Shown: positions 62,862 through 64,000 of the stretch, in pieces
Layout of the letters: each line of letters starts with the position of its first letter
How positions within the stretch are numbered: position 1 is the first letter of the stretch
Assembly (NCBI GenBank): GCA_024207135.1
Contig: CP042428.1
Location: 1,116,001-1,180,000 of the forward strand
Source: Arthrobacter sp. C2
Lineage (GTDB): Bacteria > Actinomycetota > Actinomycetes > Actinomycetales > Micrococcaceae
DNA: 64,000 bases
Direction: 5' to 3'
Program-made: the position numbers and the translations under genes
The notes under the pieces: model-generated
Database searches by the model: none
What the model was told of the DNA's origin: nothing
The model's input: only the letters and a program-made list of their open reading frames with translations

Positions 62862-63710
62862 TCAAATCAGCCCCAGCTCCGCAAAAGCCGAGGCGATCCC
62901 GTCGCGATTCGGCGGAAGCGCCGTGCGGTCGGCCAGCTCCAGCAGCCCGGGATGCGAGCCCTCGATGGCCACCCCAAGCCCCGCGAAGGCCACCATTTCC
63001 AGGTCGTTTTCCCCGTCGCCGAAGGCGATGGTGTCCGCCTGGCTGATTCCCAGGTGGCCGATGGCCACGGCGACGCCGTCGGCCTTGCTGATGCCGCGCC
63101 GGAACAGCTCCCCCGTGTGGCGCCCTTCGTCGGCGATGGAGTTCTCGACCACGGCGACATCCTCGCCGATCTCGGCCGCAATGCTTCCCACCGAGAGCGG
63201 TGCCTCGAACACAGAGATCTTCGCGAAGGACGGCAGCTCGGGGATCGGCGCCAGGGAACCCAGGATTGCCGAGGAGCCGGCGGCCCGGCCGTCGGGGCGT
63301 TGGCTGAAGTGCGCCTCGATGATTTCCCGCAGCCGCTGTTCCGCGGCGCGAGGGACGTGGAGTGATTCCGGGGATTCCAGGACGTAAACCGCGTCATGGG
63401 CGTCGAGGGCCGCAAGGGTCCGTGCCGCCATCTCGTCCGGGAACCGGCGGTCCATGAGGATTTCTCCGCCCACCTCCACGTACGCGCCGGCGCTGGCCAC
63501 CAGTCCGTCGAATCCGGCCTCCAGGATGTGTGCCGGAAGCATGGAGAGGGGACGGCCGGTGCAGAGCAGGACCTTGTGCCCGGCCGCGCGTGCCGCGCGG
63601 ACCGCTTGCGCATGGGCTTCCGGGACCACCCCGTAATCGGCATAGGTGCCGTCGACATCGAGGAAGACGGCGTGGATGGTTTTTACGGGTGTTTGGGACA
63701 TGGCGTGCAT
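62862..63710 (-). CDS. Cof-type HAD phosphatase
   Basis: 282 residues from the ATG at 63710 (a second ATG at 63701). Motif I is FLDVDGTYADYG, motif II LLCTGRP, the motif III Lys is in ISKADGVAVAIGHLG, and motif IV AFGDGENDLEM. The C2 cap between motifs II and III places it in the Cof/YidA group, which dephosphorylates sugar phosphates and cofactors. Standing alone between a terminator and a glycosyltransferase-like gene, it gives no further clue to its substrate. Confidence 0.9.
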   Translation of the reverse strand: MHAMSQTPVKTIHAVFLDVDGTYADYGVVPEAHAQAVRAARAAGHKVLLCTGRPLSMLPAHILEAGFDGLVASAGAYVEVGGEILMDRRFPDEMAARTLAALDAHDAVYVLESPESLHVPRAAEQRLREIIEAHFSQRPDGRAAGSSAILGSLAPIPELPSFAKISVFEAPLSVGSIAAEIGEDVAVVENSIADEGRHTGELFRRGISKADGVAVAIGHLGISQADTIAFGDGENDLEMVAFAGLGVAIEGSHPGLLELADRTALPPNRDGIASAFAELGLI

Positions 63711-63793
63711 GCTCACCGAGTCTACCGGTGCCAGATGAACGCTTGGGTCCGGAGGATGCCCGGCGCCTTCCACCGCGGACCCGGGTCCGCCCA

Positions 63794-64000
63794 TCAGGCC
63801 GGGACCGCACGCGATGCCAGGGCACCTGCCAGGCATTTTTCATAGAACGCCACGTGTTCGCCGACCATGCGGCGGATCCCGAAGGTGGTTTCCGTCGCCC
63901 GGCGGCAGTTCCCGCGGTCCAGCTGTGCGCACCCGGGCAGGGCTGCGGCCAGTGCCTTGGGCGTCTCACGCAGAAAGCCGGTGACTCCGTCAACCACGAT
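63794..64000 (-). CDS. C-terminal end of a probable GT4 glycosyltransferase
   Basis: The frame is open to the window edge and stops at 63794, giving the last 68 residues. VVDGVTGFLRETPKALAAAL matches the end of group 1 (GT4) glycosyltransferases, where V-x-G-x-T-G-F/L follows the catalytic Glu motif. RRMVGEHVAFYEK is a typical final helix. The catalytic part lies outside the window. Confidence 0.7.
   Translation of the reverse strand: MVVDGVTGFLRETPKALAAALPGCAQLDRGNCRRATETTFGIRRMVGEHVAFYEKCLAGALASRAVPA

Overview
The window looks like a chromosomal segment of a high-GC actinobacterium, most likely Micrococcaceae (Arthrobacter / Paeniglutamicibacter / Glutamicibacter type). This rests on gene order and content: DAK2-recG-rsmD-coaD-type synteny, ddl beside a DUF3515 lipoprotein, ltbR divergent from leuCD, gltX next to tRNA-Glu and tRNA-Gln genes, several LytR-CpsA-Psr proteins, and frequent GTG/TTG starts. 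No database search was possible; names come from motifs, lengths and context.

Layout. 1-1775 (+) holds the tail of an unknown gene and a membrane-linked CDP-glycerol glycerophosphotransferase-like protein. 1852-10599 (mostly -) is a cell-wall glycopolymer (teichoic-acid-like) cluster: galU, an LCP ligase, the TagG/TagH-type exporter, two GT2 glycosyltransferases, a CDP-alcohol phosphotransferase, tagD (CDP-glycerol) and a fused cytidylyltransferase/SDR of the Bcs1 type (CDP-ribitol). 10649-23006 is a housekeeping and envelope block: coaD, an aminotransferase, a spermidine-synthase-like protein, rsmD, recG, a short DAK2 protein, a second LCP protein, a DUF3515 lipoprotein, ddl, gpsA, plsC, murA. 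23216-26117 has leuD-leuC divergent from the IclR regulator ltbR, with a candidate operator between. 26198-30646 has thiL behind a tandem pair of dynamin-like membrane GTPases. 30734-33513 is gltX, a HAD phosphatase, tRNA-Gln and two identical tRNA-Glu genes with a terminator. 33736-40017 has an FAH-family hydrolase, galE, ilvE, leuB and a NarL-type two-component system.

40018-49387 is the most distinctive region. It is visibly AT-richer than its surroundings and carries three different Stealth-family sugar-phosphate transferases, a wecB UDP-GlcNAc 2-epimerase, an SGNH lipoprotein and an alpha/beta-hydrolase-like protein. A frameshifted IS481-type transposase remnant lies inside it. It reads as an acquired locus for a phosphodiester-linked surface polysaccharide.

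49702-64000 returns to core genes (metG, a NYN-domain protein, serA, an ABC-F ATPase). It then has a small unknown ORF with a hairpin at its ribosome binding site and a large secreted SH3-repeat/M15-like protein with four tandem 399-nt units. A zinc-starvation module follows: a Zur-like box, a CobW-C/Mrf-like protein without a P-loop, and cysteine-free L36. The window ends with a universal stress protein, a possibly truncated secreted protein, a Cof-type phosphatase and the end of a glycosyltransferase-like gene.
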